A stretch of DNA of 64,000 nt from Przewalskia tangutica (GCA_029844215.1 CM056738.1:44590388-44654387), one strand, 5' to 3'. Counted from the stretch's first letter, positions 48,066 to 60,197 are shown. Program-made: numbers and translations. Notes: generated by a model not told the origin, from the sequence alone.

Positions 48066-49225
48066 TACCCTAACTCAAATTGTCATCATATCATAATCAT
48101 AAATAAGTTAAGAAAACTTATAACTTCTTATTAGTCTTGTTCATATACCCTCTCATTTTAGTTTACTTAAGGCACTTAACCATATCTTTAATACAAGAAT
48201 ACTGGGAGTTTAACCCAAGTACTATATACTTCAACTCTTTTGAAAATGACTCTTCTTTATACACAAAAACCTTTGGGCAATTGATACCTTAAAATCAAGT
48301 TGCCTCTCCATATACTTATCTTATTTAGAGTAAATCTCTTCTCATTAACCTTTTATGAAGCTAATAAACCAACTTCCCATAAAGTTGTTATATTAACTCT
48401 ACACTTTAGTAAAATCATACTTTTCCCTTAACTAAGGGAATTATACATTCTAAAAATGAAACAAGTCATTATATGCTTAAAACGAGTAAGAATACCCAAT
48501 CTCAGACGCTCACCGTACTACATAGTTTAATCTATTCATGCTCAAGAGATAGGAAAACTTCACATACCTCTTTGGTCAATCCACTTGCTAGGTCCAACTA
48601 CCGCAAGTAATATTTCAACCTATAATAACCATGATATGTTCATTAACCTCTAATTTCAATGTAGAATAATCTAACTCAAAGCCACTAAATTCTACGGAAA
48701 ATCGCAGATTTCCTTTGTTTCTACATACTTTGCCACCTTTCTCAAGGCCGAATTTATCATCCAAATGCCTCATTCAAGGCTCAACAATCCAACAATGCAA
48801 AGGGGATTACACACCCAAACTAATTCTGCCCCACAAGATACAATAATTCATTTTAACAAGTTTAAGGTAGTTTTTAGGCTACAACATGCTCACTTGTTCT
48901 TTTAACCAATCCTTTCATATCCCAACCACATTTCTCACATGCAATCAATCTAAGGGCCTTATTTCCAACTAAAAGTTCTTCCTACTCAACATGCAATACC
49001 AAATACCAACTATAAAAGAAGAATGGTTACCTTAGAGCTTTTAGCCAATTCATTCCAACAATTGCTAGCCTCTACTCCAAGAATATCACCACAATAGTCT
49101 TCACAAGCTTGTAATAACCTTTCCTTCCTATCACACTTTTCAGATTTTCTTTAGGCTTAGAATTCCTCTTGGAAACTTAGAGAGAAGGAGAGCTAAAGCT
49201 TTAGAGAGAGAGGAAATTAGAAGAT

Positions 49226-49248
49226 GACCAAGTCTTCAAGACTTGGTC
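49226..49248. repeat. Perfect palindrome next to TATA-like box, A left LTR
   Basis: GACCAAGTCTT and AAGACTTGGTC with a single C between them. On the minus strand CAATATATTG lies immediately upstream, so the palindrome would sit near the transcript start. It is conserved at 56901-56923. Confidence 0.85.
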
Positions 49249-49755
49249 AATATATTGCATGCAAGAAATCAGATGGGGACACTCACACCCTCCCAAGGTC
49301 TTTTAAAAGAAAATCGACTTTTCTAAGTTTTTCCGCCCAAAAATCTCGCTTCTGGCCACACAAACCTCCGCCGCTCTGCGACTTTCGCCGCCCGCTGTCT
49401 GGCGCGGCGCTGAAACTTCAGCGACCTCGATTTTAGGCGCCGCGCCTCGCATCCGCGCCGCCCCTGCCGCTTTGCTCGAAACGCATTTCGCCCGATCGCG
49501 CTGAACTTGTAACTCTCATAACTTTCTACTCCGACGCCCTATCGACGAACGGTTGGTTGCGTTGGAATCTAGACTCAACGAACTACGCCTAGGCCTTTAA
49601 AATACTTAGGAACTCTCAATGAATCGGGTCATCACCCGCCTCAAAGTTGACTAAAACCCGTCCGGAATAATCCGTCAACCTATCCTTTGAAAATTTTACG
49701 TCTTACATGCTTTCGTACGCTCTCATACGTAGGGTCAGAACTACGGGGTATAACA

Positions 49756-49768
49756 TTCTCCCTCCCTT
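49756..49768 (-). other. Polypurine tract of element A
   Basis: The minus strand reads AAGGGAGGGAGAA directly before the LTR start TGTTATACCCC. Confidence 0.85.
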
Positions 49769-49929
49769 AGAAACATTCGTCCCGAATGTTCCTTCTAGGC
49801 TTACTCAAATCATATTATCGACATAGACCCTCAACTACTCTTTGCAAAAATAAGGAAGCTCCACGAGCCACAAATGCACTTAAGCGAAATTACTAAATCA
49901 AAACTAACAAGGTGAAAGTAGGTTACCCG

Positions 49930-50984
49930 GAGGTATAGGGAATAAGTGAGGATACTTCTTCATCATATCGCCCTCTCGCTTCCCATGTCATTTCCTCCTC
50001 GTTGCTCCGCCATAGCACCTTGACGGAAGCCACATCTTTCGCTCAAGTCGCTTAACTCGACGATCGAGTATCGTTATGACTCTCTCATACGATAACTCCT
50101 CTCACTTGGACATCCCGAACCGGTGCACTCTAGATGGATCTCCAATACATTTCCGCAACATAGACACATGAAAAATCGATGCACCGCATCCAAATCGGAC
50201 GGAAGATCTAACTCATAGCAACCTTGCCTACCCTACGACAACTGATACGACCCAACGTACTGGGCTAAGCTTTCCCTTCTTTCCAAATCTCATCACGCCC
50301 TTCATGGGTGATACTTTAGAAAAACCCAATCATCTATCTCGAATTCCAAGTGTCGACGCCGATGATCCGTGATACGACTTTTGCCGACTCAGCCGCCAAC
50401 AATCGCTTCCCGATAAGCTTCACCTTATCCATCGTCACGAACTAAGTCCGCCCGACTAATCGAACTTCTCCCACTCGAACCAGCCTATCGGTGACACCGC
50501 TTCTTCCTCCCGTATAAGGCCTCATAAGGCGCCATCTGAATACCGAATGGTAGCTATTGTTATAAGCAAACTCCACAAGAGGTAAATGATCCTCCCACTA
50601 CCCTCAAATCAATAACACAAGCCCGCAACATATCCTCGTTGTCGATAGTGCGCTACCGTCTGGCTACCGAGGTGAAACGCCGCATCGAGACTCACCTGTG
50701 TCCCTAATCCCTTCCAAAAGACCTCCGTGTTAGCCGAGAACCGGCTCTCTATCTCGATATAATCGACACCGACTCGCGCCTCACAATCTCTAATATATAA
50801 TCCGCATAGTCCTCAACCGAGAACGCCGTTCGATCGGAATAAAATGGGCTGATTTCGTCAGCATGTCGACAATCACCCAAATGGAATCATGCTTCCTCTG
50901 AGTGGTAGGTAGCCCTGTAATAAAATTCATATTTATCACCTCCCACTTCCAAGTCGGAATATCAATAGCTCGCAATGTGCCCAC
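49930..50984 (-). pseudogene. Element A integrase
   Basis: At 50984-50790 the minus strand gives IPTWKWEVINMNFITGLP and HDSIWVIVDMLTKSAHFIPI, the start of the gypsy integrase catalytic core. The remaining core and the C-terminal domain to about 49930 are recognisable only as short words in changing frames. CG dinucleotides are unusually dense and CAG/CTG unusually rare here. Enzyme function: inserts cDNA into the genome. As written it cannot be translated. Confidence 0.75.
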
Positions 50985-51501
50985 CGCTTCGTGCTCAATC
51001 TTAACTCGCTAACAATTCGCACCGCGTGTACGAACTCCGCAACGCTCCTCTTTAGGCCATCCCACCAATACACGATTCGAGGTCATGGTACATCTTAGTC
51101 GACTCGATGAATAGAATAACGAGCACCGCAGGCCTCCCTGCACCGCCGACGAAGTCCTCGCTACATCGGAACACACAACCGCCGAATCTTAGCACCCCAT
51201 CGTGCTACCTCAAATGCACTCTTCTCCTATGAACAGCGGCATCTCTGCACTGCACAAAATCGGATCCTCATATTGTCGCCTCTTTACCTCCTCGACGATA
51301 GAAGACTCGGCAACCTCTCGAACCCGAATTCCCTCACTATCAGAATCAACCAAACGAACCCCAAGGCTCGCTAGATGATGTATCTCTCAGACCATATCCC
51401 TCTTCTCGTGAACATCGCATGCACTACCCATCGACCGCGACTGGCGGCATCCGCAACCACATCGCCTTCCCGGGTGGTATAGAATATCAACATCGTAATC
51501 C

Positions 51502-51771
51502 TTAAGTAGCTCCAACCACCGCCTTCGCCGCAAGTTCAGCCTCCTCCGTCGAAGATGTACCGAGACTCGTGGTCCGTGTAAATGTCCACATGAACTCCAT
51601 ATAAATAATGCCTCCGATCTTTAAGGCATGAATCACCGCCGCTAACCTCAAGTCATGCGTGGGATAGTTCTTCTCATGCTTCCTAAGCTGTCGAGATGCA
51701 TAAACTATAACTCTTCCGTGCTGCATCAGCACGCACCCAAGCCCGACACCTGATGCGTCACAATAAACCAC
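51502..51771 (-). pseudogene. Element A RNase H
   Basis: The minus strand reads VYCDASGVGLGCVLMQHGRV, YASRQLRKHEKNYPTHDL and LAAVIHALKIG. This is the gypsy RNase H that degrades RNA in the RNA:DNA hybrid; Asp of YCDAS is present. The frame then breaks where family members have IW-R-H (CCAGAT on the plus strand); here CCGAT lacks one A. The following TDHKSLQ segment is readable in another frame at about 51555-51590. Confidence 0.85.
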
Positions 51772-51979
51772 ATATCCATCTAAGCCCTCCGAAGAGTAAG
51801 AATCGGGCGGTCGCCAACTTCTCCTTTAGCAACCGGAAACTTTCTCACAAGTATCCGCCCACCGAACATAGCCGCTTTCGGTCACTTAGTCAAAGGTGCC
51901 AAATAGAAGCAAACTTCTACAAACCTCCGATAATAACTCGCAAGGCCCAAAGCCGCGCACTCCGCTTGTAGCTGGTCCG

Positions 51980-52760
51980 GGCCAAGTCTTGATCGCCTCA
52001 ATCTTAGTCAGATTAACCCAATACCGCTGCCCCATGACATGCCCTAAGAAAGCCACCGGCTAACTAACTCGTGACTTCGAGAACTTGGCATACAATCGCT
52101 GGTCTCGGAGGACTCTCAAAATCGTCCTCAAATGACCAGATGCTCTCGCTCAGGCGCGAATATACCAAGATATCATCAATAAACACTATAACGAACATAT
52201 CCAAGAATGGCTCAACACTCTATTCATCAAATCCATGAATATCGCTGGCGCTGTCAACCCGGAAAGACATCACTCAACTCATAGTGCCCATATACCGGTC
52301 CCGAATGCACTTTGGGATATCTATCTCTAACTCGCACTGATGATAACTGCATCGCAGTCTATCTTGAAAAACACTTTGCACCCGCAATCGTCAAACAAAT
52401 CGTCAATCCCGGGAGGATATCTGTTCTTGATAGTTACCTTGTTCACCGCTCAGAATCAATACACATACGCAGCTGCCCCATCCTTCTTCTTTACAAATAA
52501 CACCGTGCTCCTGGGGAGAAACACTTGGCCTAATAAAGCCTTTCTCCAAAGAAATCTTTCACCGGTCCTTCAACTTTCACTTCGGCAAAGCCATCCGGTA
52601 TGGCGGAATAGATATCGGTCGAGCATCCGCGCCAAGTCAATGCAAAACTCAATCTCCCTTTCGGGAGGATACCCTAAGCTCATCCGAATACGCCCGAAAC
52701 TCTCTAACGACCGAATCGATCAAGGTCCCAGACTCGCCTCGGTCGAATACCCAACCATAT
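51980..52760 (-). pseudogene. Element A reverse transcriptase
   Basis: LDMFVIVFIDDILVYS-like text is readable on the minus strand at about 52205-52160 with the FIDD active site. It is preceded by a broken DLMNxVF block near 52220-52250 and followed by thumb words up to about 51990. The upstream fingers (52300-52760) can be placed only by order. Many frameshifts. Confidence 0.7.
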
Positions 52761-52818
52761 GATAGATGTACCTTTCCGCACCATCTTCCTAGCCTTGAGG
52801 TAAGAAATAAACTTACCC

Positions 52819-53052
52819 CTACGACGCAAAGATTCCCTTCCACTCGATAACCGGCCACGGAAACCGAACCGAACTAATCTCTCTCATACCCACGTTAGCA
52901 TAGCAAGATGCTAGCCAATCCATACCCATAATCACATCAAAGTCCGTCATATCCAACTCTATCAAGTCGGCTAGAGTCTGACGGCTATCTATAGTCGCAG
53001 GACAAGCCTTATACACTCGCCGCCTACCATCAATCACCCATCGCATAGCCAC
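52819..53052 (-). pseudogene. Element A protease region
   Basis: An open frame with CPATIDSRQTLADLIELD and FDVIMGMDWLASCYANV, the conserved end of the gypsy retropepsin and its linker to RT. The catalytic DSG/DTG loop, expected about 60 codons earlier (53080-53150), reads in another frame as part of a GSTLS-like segment. It would cut the Gag-Pol polyprotein. Confidence 0.85.
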
Positions 53053-53182
53053 CTCAAAAGGTCTTATGGACTCGCTCTATCCCTATTCTACCGCAATATG
53101 AGGAGATATGTAGGACAAGGTAGAACCTGGATCTATCAAAACATATACATCACAAAGAAGAAACCAATAATGTACTGCGGAT

Positions 53183-54400
53183 TTACATCCGCGACGCCCC
53201 GGTCCCGCTGACCGACATAGCATATATGCGCTCGAGGACCGCTAGAATCGAACCCCTACCACGACCTTCGCCGCGCTCGCTGGCCCATATACCCTCGCTC
53301 CGGGCGCCTAACCATCGAAGATGAAGATCCATCAACGCACTCGCCGCTGAACTGCATGCTCCCGCCGCCAAGCGACGACAATCTTCTTCGATGGCCCTGC
53401 CGCCACAAGAGTAACATGATCTCGAACCCATACGGTACTCGCCCGGATGAGACCTACCGCATCGAACGCACCGAGAGGTAGGTGGTCTCGACAGGCCGTT
53501 TCGCCTCCTCGAAACTCGACGCCCCGAGCCCTCGACCGCCTCGAATAACCTCGCTGACGGACCTCCCGCCGAAATCGCGGAAGGAGCACTCGCCGGGCCG
53601 GAAGGTGGATCTAGTTCGCCGCCGAGGCCGCCGCCAAAATCGCCTCGAACCCGATGTCTCGCCTCGGGCCGCCCAAATCTAGCCGATCTCTCTCTCGCCT
53701 CAATCCGCGCAGACGCCGCATCTCCGCAATATCCATCCTCGTCAAGAGCCACCTCCAAGCATGCAGGAATCATGTGACGGTCTAGTCCCATCACGTATCT
53801 ATGAACCCTGTCTACCATATCAGCTACAATGGTGTGTGCATATCTGGCCAAGGAGTCAAACTCTGTGTCAGACTTCGATAGTCCTCACGCCCCGCCTCAA
53901 GGTCAAGAACCTATCTACGCTGGCTCTCACTTCCGAGGCAAGAAGTGGTCTAGGAACGCCTCGTGAACTCCTCCCAATCACCGGGAGAGCATCCTCACCC
54001 TCGACAATACCCATGACTCAAACCAGCTCAACGCAATATCGCAGAACCTGTAGAAGCTAGTATAATGCACTCACCGATGCCCTAAGAACTCGCACGGTCC
54101 GGTCAGAATCTCCGACAAACTCCTCGCGATCCTCATCAAATCTCGAACCATAGAACGGGTGGGTGACAACCCAAGAAATCCCGAATCAGAAATCGCCGGC
54201 TTTGGTCGCCGCCGCTTCCCGGCCGCCGCCACTATATCGCCAAGAATCGACTGCTCTCGTAATATTCGTATCGTTCTCGATCGTTGGATCGAGGCTCGCA
54301 TCGCGGCTCGTGAGCCGCGCCCGCCGCGAACTCGCGAGGCCGGGCGACGACGTGGAACTCGCCGCCTAAACATCATCTCCTGTAGGGATCGGGCTCGTGC
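53183..54400 (-). pseudogene. Element A gag with zinc knuckle
   Basis: The frame 53851-53183 starts in the gag C-terminal part (MARYAHTIVADMVDRVHRYV, GLDRHM). It continues through a low-complexity Ala/Gly/Arg linker and contains CVRCGRSHPGEYR and CYSCGG, the place of a CX2CX3GHX4C knuckle whose His is not seen. Upstream, 53880-54400 carries further broken gag text. This block is the most CG-dense of the window; the Arg/Gly/Ala-rich reading is probably distorted. Confidence 0.7.
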
Positions 54401-54666
54401 CTCGTGACTCTCCGCGTCCCACTAGCAAAGACTCTCACCGCCTTGCCCTTCTCGGGTCGCGGTTGTCTGCGCGAGGCATAATCACATAAAGGAAAACATC
54501 GAGGAGGTTCAACCTATAACTCACTCTATTGCACGATCTTAGAGTGAAAGAATGGAAACCAATCCTAAATATCTCGCAGCCTCTCCCGATTATAGATGTG
54601 GTGCACGACACACCGATAATCAAGACTTACTAGACACGGTGCATGGACACTTTCCGAGGACTAATC

Positions 54667-54678
54667 GCTTCGATACCA
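54667..54678 (-). other. Primer binding site of element A, altered
   Basis: The minus strand reads TGGTATCGAAGC. The initiator-Met site in element C is TGGTATCAGAGC; the two differ as CAG versus CGA at one place, the same change seen throughout this element. Confidence 0.75.
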
Positions 54679-55447
54679 CTTTTGTCACGACCGACCCCGG
54701 CCGCGACTAGTACCCTCATCGGGTACTCGCCGTATATGTCGAGAATAGCAATGAACATAACACAACACATAACATCATAAAAAGGGAATACATATCCGCC
54801 ACCGATAAGGTCGCTTCCATAAACATACTTAACCAACGATTTATAATACAACCGGTTCTTATAGCCCAAAACACATAGGTGGCCTGCACTTAAAGATAAT
54901 AATCACGTGACAGTGGCCCCGCCATACCCCGAATGTACAAAATACCTATAGCATCGTGGAAATATCCGCACTAATAAATAAGCTTCCGAGGAATGGAGCT
55001 TCGACACCTAATAGTGATCCTAAGAACGAGGATCCTCAATCGCTTACCCTTACCACGATTTAACGCAGCCCCGGGAAGGGGGTCAAGACACAATATGTAC
55101 CAAGCACGTAAAGTCGGGAAAATATCGTAATATGATATCATAAGTCTAAAAGCAAGCCGAGTCATGAAAGACGATAAAATACCTTTTATCGTGCCTTACT
55201 AACAATGAGAGTGGCAAGTATATACGATAATATCGCATAAAGTAGAGGCTCATGATCAAAACAGGTACCTCGCCGTAGTATCAATAAAACCATCCTACTC
55301 GGGACTATTTCACCGCACGGGTCCCATGGACCCGCACGAGGTACTCCTCGTGATCGGCCGCACTCGCCGGCACGGGACTATTTCACCCGCATAAGCCCAT
55401 AAGGACTCGCATGAGGTATTCCTCGCATCACGGGTAGCAAATCCACT

Positions 55448-55738
55448 AATGTGGTATAACGATCTTGGGGACTTTCCTCGATATACTCTTACCCCGGCGG
55501 ATGGTATAACGATCTTGGGTCAGACTCGATATACTCTTACACCGAGCAGATGGTATAACGATCTTGGGGCTTGCCCTCGATATACTCTTATACCGTGCAG
55601 ATGGTATAACGATCTTCGATCCGCCTCGATATACTCTACACCTGAGAAGGTGGTATGACGATCTGGGGCTTGCCCCTCGCATACTCTACCCCGAGAAGGT
55701 GGTATAACGATCTGGGGCTTACCCTCGATATACTCTTA
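55448..55738. repeat. Tandem array of about 54 bp in the A right LTR
   Basis: Counterpart of 47765-48065 with GGTATAACGATC in each unit. Confidence 0.85.
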
Positions 55739-56900
55739 CCCTAACTCAAACTGTCATCATATCATAATCATAAATAAGTTAAGAAAACTTATAACTTCTT
55801 ATTAGTCTTGTTCATATACCCTCTCATTTTAGTTTACTTAAGGCACTTAACCATATCTTTAATACAAGAATACTGGGAGTTTAACCCAAGTACTATATAC
55901 TTCAACTCTTTTGAAAATGACTCTTCTTTATACACAAAAACCTTTGGGCAATTGATACCTTAAAATCAAGTTGCCTCTCCATATACTTATCTTATTTAGA
56001 GTAAATCTCTTCTCATTAACCTTTTATGAAGCTAATAAACCAACTTCCCATAAAGTTGTTATATTAACTCTACACTTTAGTAAAATCATACTTTTCCCTT
56101 AACTAAGGGAATTATACATTCTAAAAATGAAACAAGTCATTATATGCTTAAAACGAGTAAGAATACCCAATCTTGTACGTCTACCGTACTACATAGTTTA
56201 ATCTATTCATGCTCAAGAGATAGGAAAACTTCACATACCTCTTTGGTCAATCCACTTGCTAGGTCCAACTACCGCAAGTAATATTTCAACCTATAATAAC
56301 CATGATATGTTCATTAACCTCTAATTTCAATGTAGAATAATCTAACTCAAAGCCACTAAATTCTACGGAAAATTGGCAAGATTTCCTTTGTTTCTACATA
56401 CTTTGCCACCTTTCTCAAGGCCGAATTTATCATCCAAATGCCTCATTCAAGGCTCAACAATCCAACAATGCAAAGGGGATTACACACCCAAACTAATTCT
56501 TCCCCACAAGGTACAATAATTCATTTTAACAAGTTTAAGGTAGTTTTTAGGCTACAACATGCTCACTTGTTCTTTTAACCAATCCTTTCATATCCCAACC
56601 ACATTTCTCACATGCAATCAATCTAAGGGCCTTATTTCCAACTAAAAGTTCTTCCTACTCAACATGCAATACCAAATACCAACTATAAAAGAAGAATGGT
56701 TACCTTAGAGCTTTTAGCCAATTCATTCCAACAATTGCTAGCCTCTACTCCAAGAATATCACCACAATAGTCTTCACAAGCTTGTAATAACCTTTCCTTC
56801 CTATCACACTTTTCAGATTTTCTTTAGGCTTAGAATTCCTCTTGGAAACTTAGAGAGAAGGGAGAGCTAAAGCTTTAGAGAGAGAGGGAAATTAGAAGAT

Positions 56901-56923
56901 GACCAAGTCTTCAAGACTTGGTC
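56901..56923. repeat. Perfect palindrome next to TATA-like box, A right LTR
   Basis: Same 23 bases as 49226-49248. Being in the 5' LTR, this copy would be at the active promoter. Confidence 0.85.
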
Positions 56924-57443
56924 AATATATTGCATGCAAGAAATCAGATGGGGGGGACACTTGTCACCCTCCCAAGGTCTTTTAAAAGAAAAATCTGACT
57001 TTTCTAAGTTTTTCCGCCTAAAATCCGCTTCTGTGCAACTGAAACCTCCGCTGCTCTGAATTTCGCGCTTGCGCTCGCTGTCTCAGCGCCGGGCGCTGAA
57101 ACTTCAGCGACCCCTCAGTACTTTAGGCGCCGCTGCCTCGCATCCGCGCCGCCCTCGCCGCTTTGCTCAAACGCATTACCGACTACGCTGAACTTGTAAC
57201 TCTCATAACTTTCTACTCCGACGTCCTATCGACGAACGGTTGGTTGCGTTGGAATCTAGACTCAACGAACTACGCCCTAGGACTTTAAAATACTTAGGAA
57301 CTCTCAATGAATCGGGTCATAACCCGCCTCAAAGTTGACTAAAACCCGTCCGGAATAATCCGTCAACCTATCCTTTGAATATTTTAAGTCTTACATGCTT
57401 TCGTACGCTCTCATACGTAGGGTCAGAACTACGGGGTATAACA

Positions 57444-57448
57444 TCATT
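57444..57448. repeat. Target site duplication of element A, right
   Basis: TCATT, followed by AACGCTACATAA, which continues the B LTR. Confidence 0.93.
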
Positions 57449-58310
57449 AACGCTACATAAATAATTGAGGTATTTTCATCCCCAATCCAAAATATGTCTA
57501 CCCAACTTACATCATATTCACAACCTCCTCCTTTCGAAGTTTGATTAGAAATCATATAATGATAATTAGTTGTCAATTAATTACCAAGCATTCAAAGCAA
57601 TTATTGGATAAATCTCAACAAGAAGAAGAATAACCATAGACATGCATTAATTCATAACATAAGTTTCTAGTGAATCAACATGGAAAGCCCTATAAAAGAA
57701 TTAGTTCCTAGCCATTGACATGAAAAGAACTAATTCAAGGTTCATCATACAAAACTGAAATAAAAGAAAGAAAAGAAAAGAAAATTACTAAGTTTAGGGT
57801 CTCCAATCTTCAATCCAAGAAAACCTTGTGTTGTGCAAGAAAGGGAGCCCTTAAAAACTGCCTAGGGTTCTCCTTTTATAGGCTGAAAACCGCCTCTAAC
57901 TTTTCCTCGCAGTTCGCCCGTAAAATCGTCTAAAACTCGATTTTTCCGCGTCGGCGCCGGCCACGCTATCAGCCGCGCGCCGGAACTCTGCGATGCCGGG
58001 TGATTTGGCGCGCGGCCGATCTCTGGCTGCGTGGCGCGCGTGCTGGATCCTCTGCGGCCTCTCGATGATTAGCGCGCGCCCCGCTTCCGCAGGAGGCGCG
58101 CTGGTCCACGCCTCGTTCACATTTCTCTGTTTTCAAGCTCCGGAACTTCCACTTTTGCCCTCTTTTAGCTCTTTTTTCGCCATTTGGTCATTTTAACCAC
58201 TTTGACTCAAAAGAAAGGAAAACTATCCTAATACGACACTTATTTGTACAAAAAGGGACAAAAGTTTAACTAAAAATGACTCAAAAAGTGTATATAAAAT
58301 ACACCGATCA
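57449..58310 (-). repeat. Element B right LTR (5' LTR), piece 2
   Basis: Continues 41589-42457 of the left LTR and ends ACCGATCA. The GC-rich block 57945-58115 is rearranged in detail relative to 42060-42260, with flanks nearly identical. Confidence 0.9.
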
Positions 58311-58315
58311 CAGAT
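58311..58315. repeat. Target site duplication of element B, right
   Basis: CAGAT, matching 41112-41116. Confidence 0.88.
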
Positions 58316-58702
58316 ACATCGTCGTCGACCAGTATCGAACCACGTAGCTGAGTCCGATCTTGGTAGACTCGAGTATTCGGGGTGAGATTGCATATCCTCA
58401 GCATGCCCTGGATACTTCTTCTTATTCCTATCTTGTTTTATGTTCCTTTGAGACTGTATCAGACTTTTATTCCTATTATGCATTAGAGGCTTTTGTATTG
58501 ACAGACTAGATATTTGAGAAAATATAATAATTAGATATTTGGTATTTTGTTACTCTTTCACTTATATTATCGAGACATTTTAATTAACTATTCCTTATAT
58601 TTCTGCCTTATATATCGTTTATGTTATTATTTTTGGGGAATGGTTCGCCTATCGGTGGGAAAAGTGTAGGTGTCACTACGACGCCTGAAAGGGGTCATGA
58701 CA
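58316..58702 (+). repeat. 3' LTR of gypsy D, piece 3 of 3
   Basis: It ends GTTCGCCTATCGGTGGG...GGGGTCATGACA, a typical gypsy LTR 3' end with CA terminus. It completes the LTR begun at 23454. Confidence 0.8.
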
Positions 58703-60196
58703 CGAATAATAGAATATGTTTCACTCCTTTTGAAAATATATGTATGTCCTAAAGATAATTTGTATTAGGACACAATGTACTTTATACACATTCGTATTTA
58801 TTTTAATGATGATTAATATTATGGCATTTGCATTTGTTGAATTATTAGTTGATTGTTTATAGTATTCTATAAATGCATCCATAAACTTTACGTGTTTATT
58901 AATTATGTGAGAATTAATGTTATAACGTAACTCTTAAATTGCCTCGACTAATGATCATCGAAATTGAGATATCGATGATATGCGATACGTCGACATGTAG
59001 TCTGCATCATATCCTTAAGGAATATAGTATGTCTCACTTGCTACGAGTTATGACAACTCGTGATGAACACATGGATACTTGTTGGAGTATTGGTGTACCC
59101 TGCAGATGCACTATTTGTTATATTTCTATAATGTCATCGGCATGTGGAGATAGAAGTCCTTAGACTTGAGAAGTCAATATCATCTTGTTTACGGAGTAAT
59201 GTACTTTGATCCTGTCCTAAGCTCAAATGTCTTTTAGGTTGAGACGCGACTTATTTTGGATGCATTACGAAGTAGATTAAAGGTGATATGTGAGCCAAGA
59301 AAGGATTCATTCCTTGAATTTATATTCGAGTGAACACTCAGGTACACCAATGCAATGGACATGTCTGTGATATGGTCCTGTTGTCAACTAATATAAATGA
59401 GTTATAATAATCAAGTCATTTGGATAGACACTTGACAGATCCTAAGCTTGATTGAGTGTGTTATGAATGAAAGGATTTTATCTTCTCACATAGAGGTTCA
59501 GTTCACATATTTTGTGTAGCTAAACTTTACATATTGAGTTCGTCTTCCGGTGCAATCTAGGAGTTTCACGAGGATCCTAATGTAATTAGTGTAGATATGT
59601 AAAAGCCTGAAGGGTCACTACGTCAAATGTTCCGTCGATTGAAGGATGTAATTAGAAGGAGATACATATATGTTCGATTGATGACCGGGACATTAAAATG
59701 GAAAAATAGGCAGAAAATTAGACGGGACCGCGGTGCCTTGATTCAGGACCGCGGTGCCAGGACGTGGCCTGGCAGTCCGAATTTTGCCCAGTTCGTTTCT
59801 GTTGGGCCTGGCCCTTCTGAAACCCTTGAGCTCTTATTTTATCCTATAAATAAGAGGCTCCTTTTCTTATTTAAACATACAAAAACCTAAGAGAGGTCAA
59901 TCTCTTCTAAAGCTCTGTCAGAATCCCTAGCATTCCTGACTTAACAAATTACATCACAGTTTCAGAACATACAAATCGAGGGACGTTTGCGTGTGCACTC
60001 TCAAACTACACAAAGCATCGAGAATCAACTACTTGGCTGATTAATACAATAATGTAAGTATTCTGTCGAGGTATTACATTATATTTTGTGCTTTGTATTT
60101 TTCATTACATATCATACTACAGTTCGACCGTCGTCTGATTTGAAACATAAATTTTCAAATTTCGATGCGTGTACGAACCCGACCTAAACACCAACA
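58703..60196 (+). repeat. 5' LTR of copia element I (left end uncertain)
   Basis: The right end is fixed by CCAACA followed by a primer site at 60198. A TATA box (59845) and pyrimidine-rich sequence after it fit U3/R/U5. No second LTR is in the window, so the left end is a guess between the end of D (58702) and a possible TGTTATAACG start at about 58918. Open frames at 58939-59163 and 59627-59890 have no known motif. Confidence 0.55.
59845..59852 (+). promoter_or_regulatory. TATA box of copia element I
   Basis: TATAAATA followed within 35 bases by a T/C-rich start-like region, 345 bases before the LTR end. Confidence 0.6.
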
Positions 60197-60197
60197 G

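Larger units (their letters stand above)
46970..49755 (-). repeat. Element A left LTR (3' LTR)
   Basis: TGTCACGACC...GGTATAACA, 2786 bases. The central AT-rich 48060-49020 is essentially identical to 55740-56700 in the right LTR, while the ends differ. It carries a tandem array (47765-48065) and a 23-base palindrome (49226-49248). Confidence 0.92.
46970..57443 (-). mobile_element. Element A: Ty3/gypsy LTR retrotransposon nested in B
   Basis: Complete structure on the minus strand: 5' LTR (54683-57443), primer site, gag with zinc knuckle, protease, RT, RNase H, integrase, polypurine tract, 3' LTR (46970-49755). A perfect TCATT duplication flanks it inside B's right LTR. It belongs to the same family as F at the window start. 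Coding frames are heavily interrupted; many breaks coincide with places where conserved codons need CAG or CTG. The element may be far less damaged than the sequence suggests. Confidence 0.93.
54683..57443 (-). repeat. Element A right LTR (5' LTR)
   Basis: Same termini as the left LTR, 2761 bases. Relative to it, CAG/CTG/CCTGG words in the first 1.05 kb and last 0.5 kb are replaced by CG-type words and shortened. The middle 0.96 kb is essentially unchanged. Confidence 0.92.
41117..58310 (-). mobile_element. Element B: non-autonomous Athila/Tat-like LTR retrotransposon, itself interrupted
   Basis: Left LTR 41117-42457, internal 42458-46498, right LTR 46499-46969 plus 57449-58310. The gap is element A. 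The internal domain of 4.0 kb has a tRNA-Asp primer site at its right side and a purine tract at its left, so the element reads on the minus strand. It encodes gag-like and 'putative plant transposon protein' segments but no protease, RT or integrase. A tRNA-Asp primer site is known from Athila-type gypsy elements; lineage is inferred from it. Without pol the element needs a helper. Confidence 0.88.

Noticed and set aside
53482..54407. Arg/Pro-rich plus-strand frames
   Set aside because: They are opposite the element A gag in a CG-inflated block; the composition reflects the sequence distortion, not a protein.
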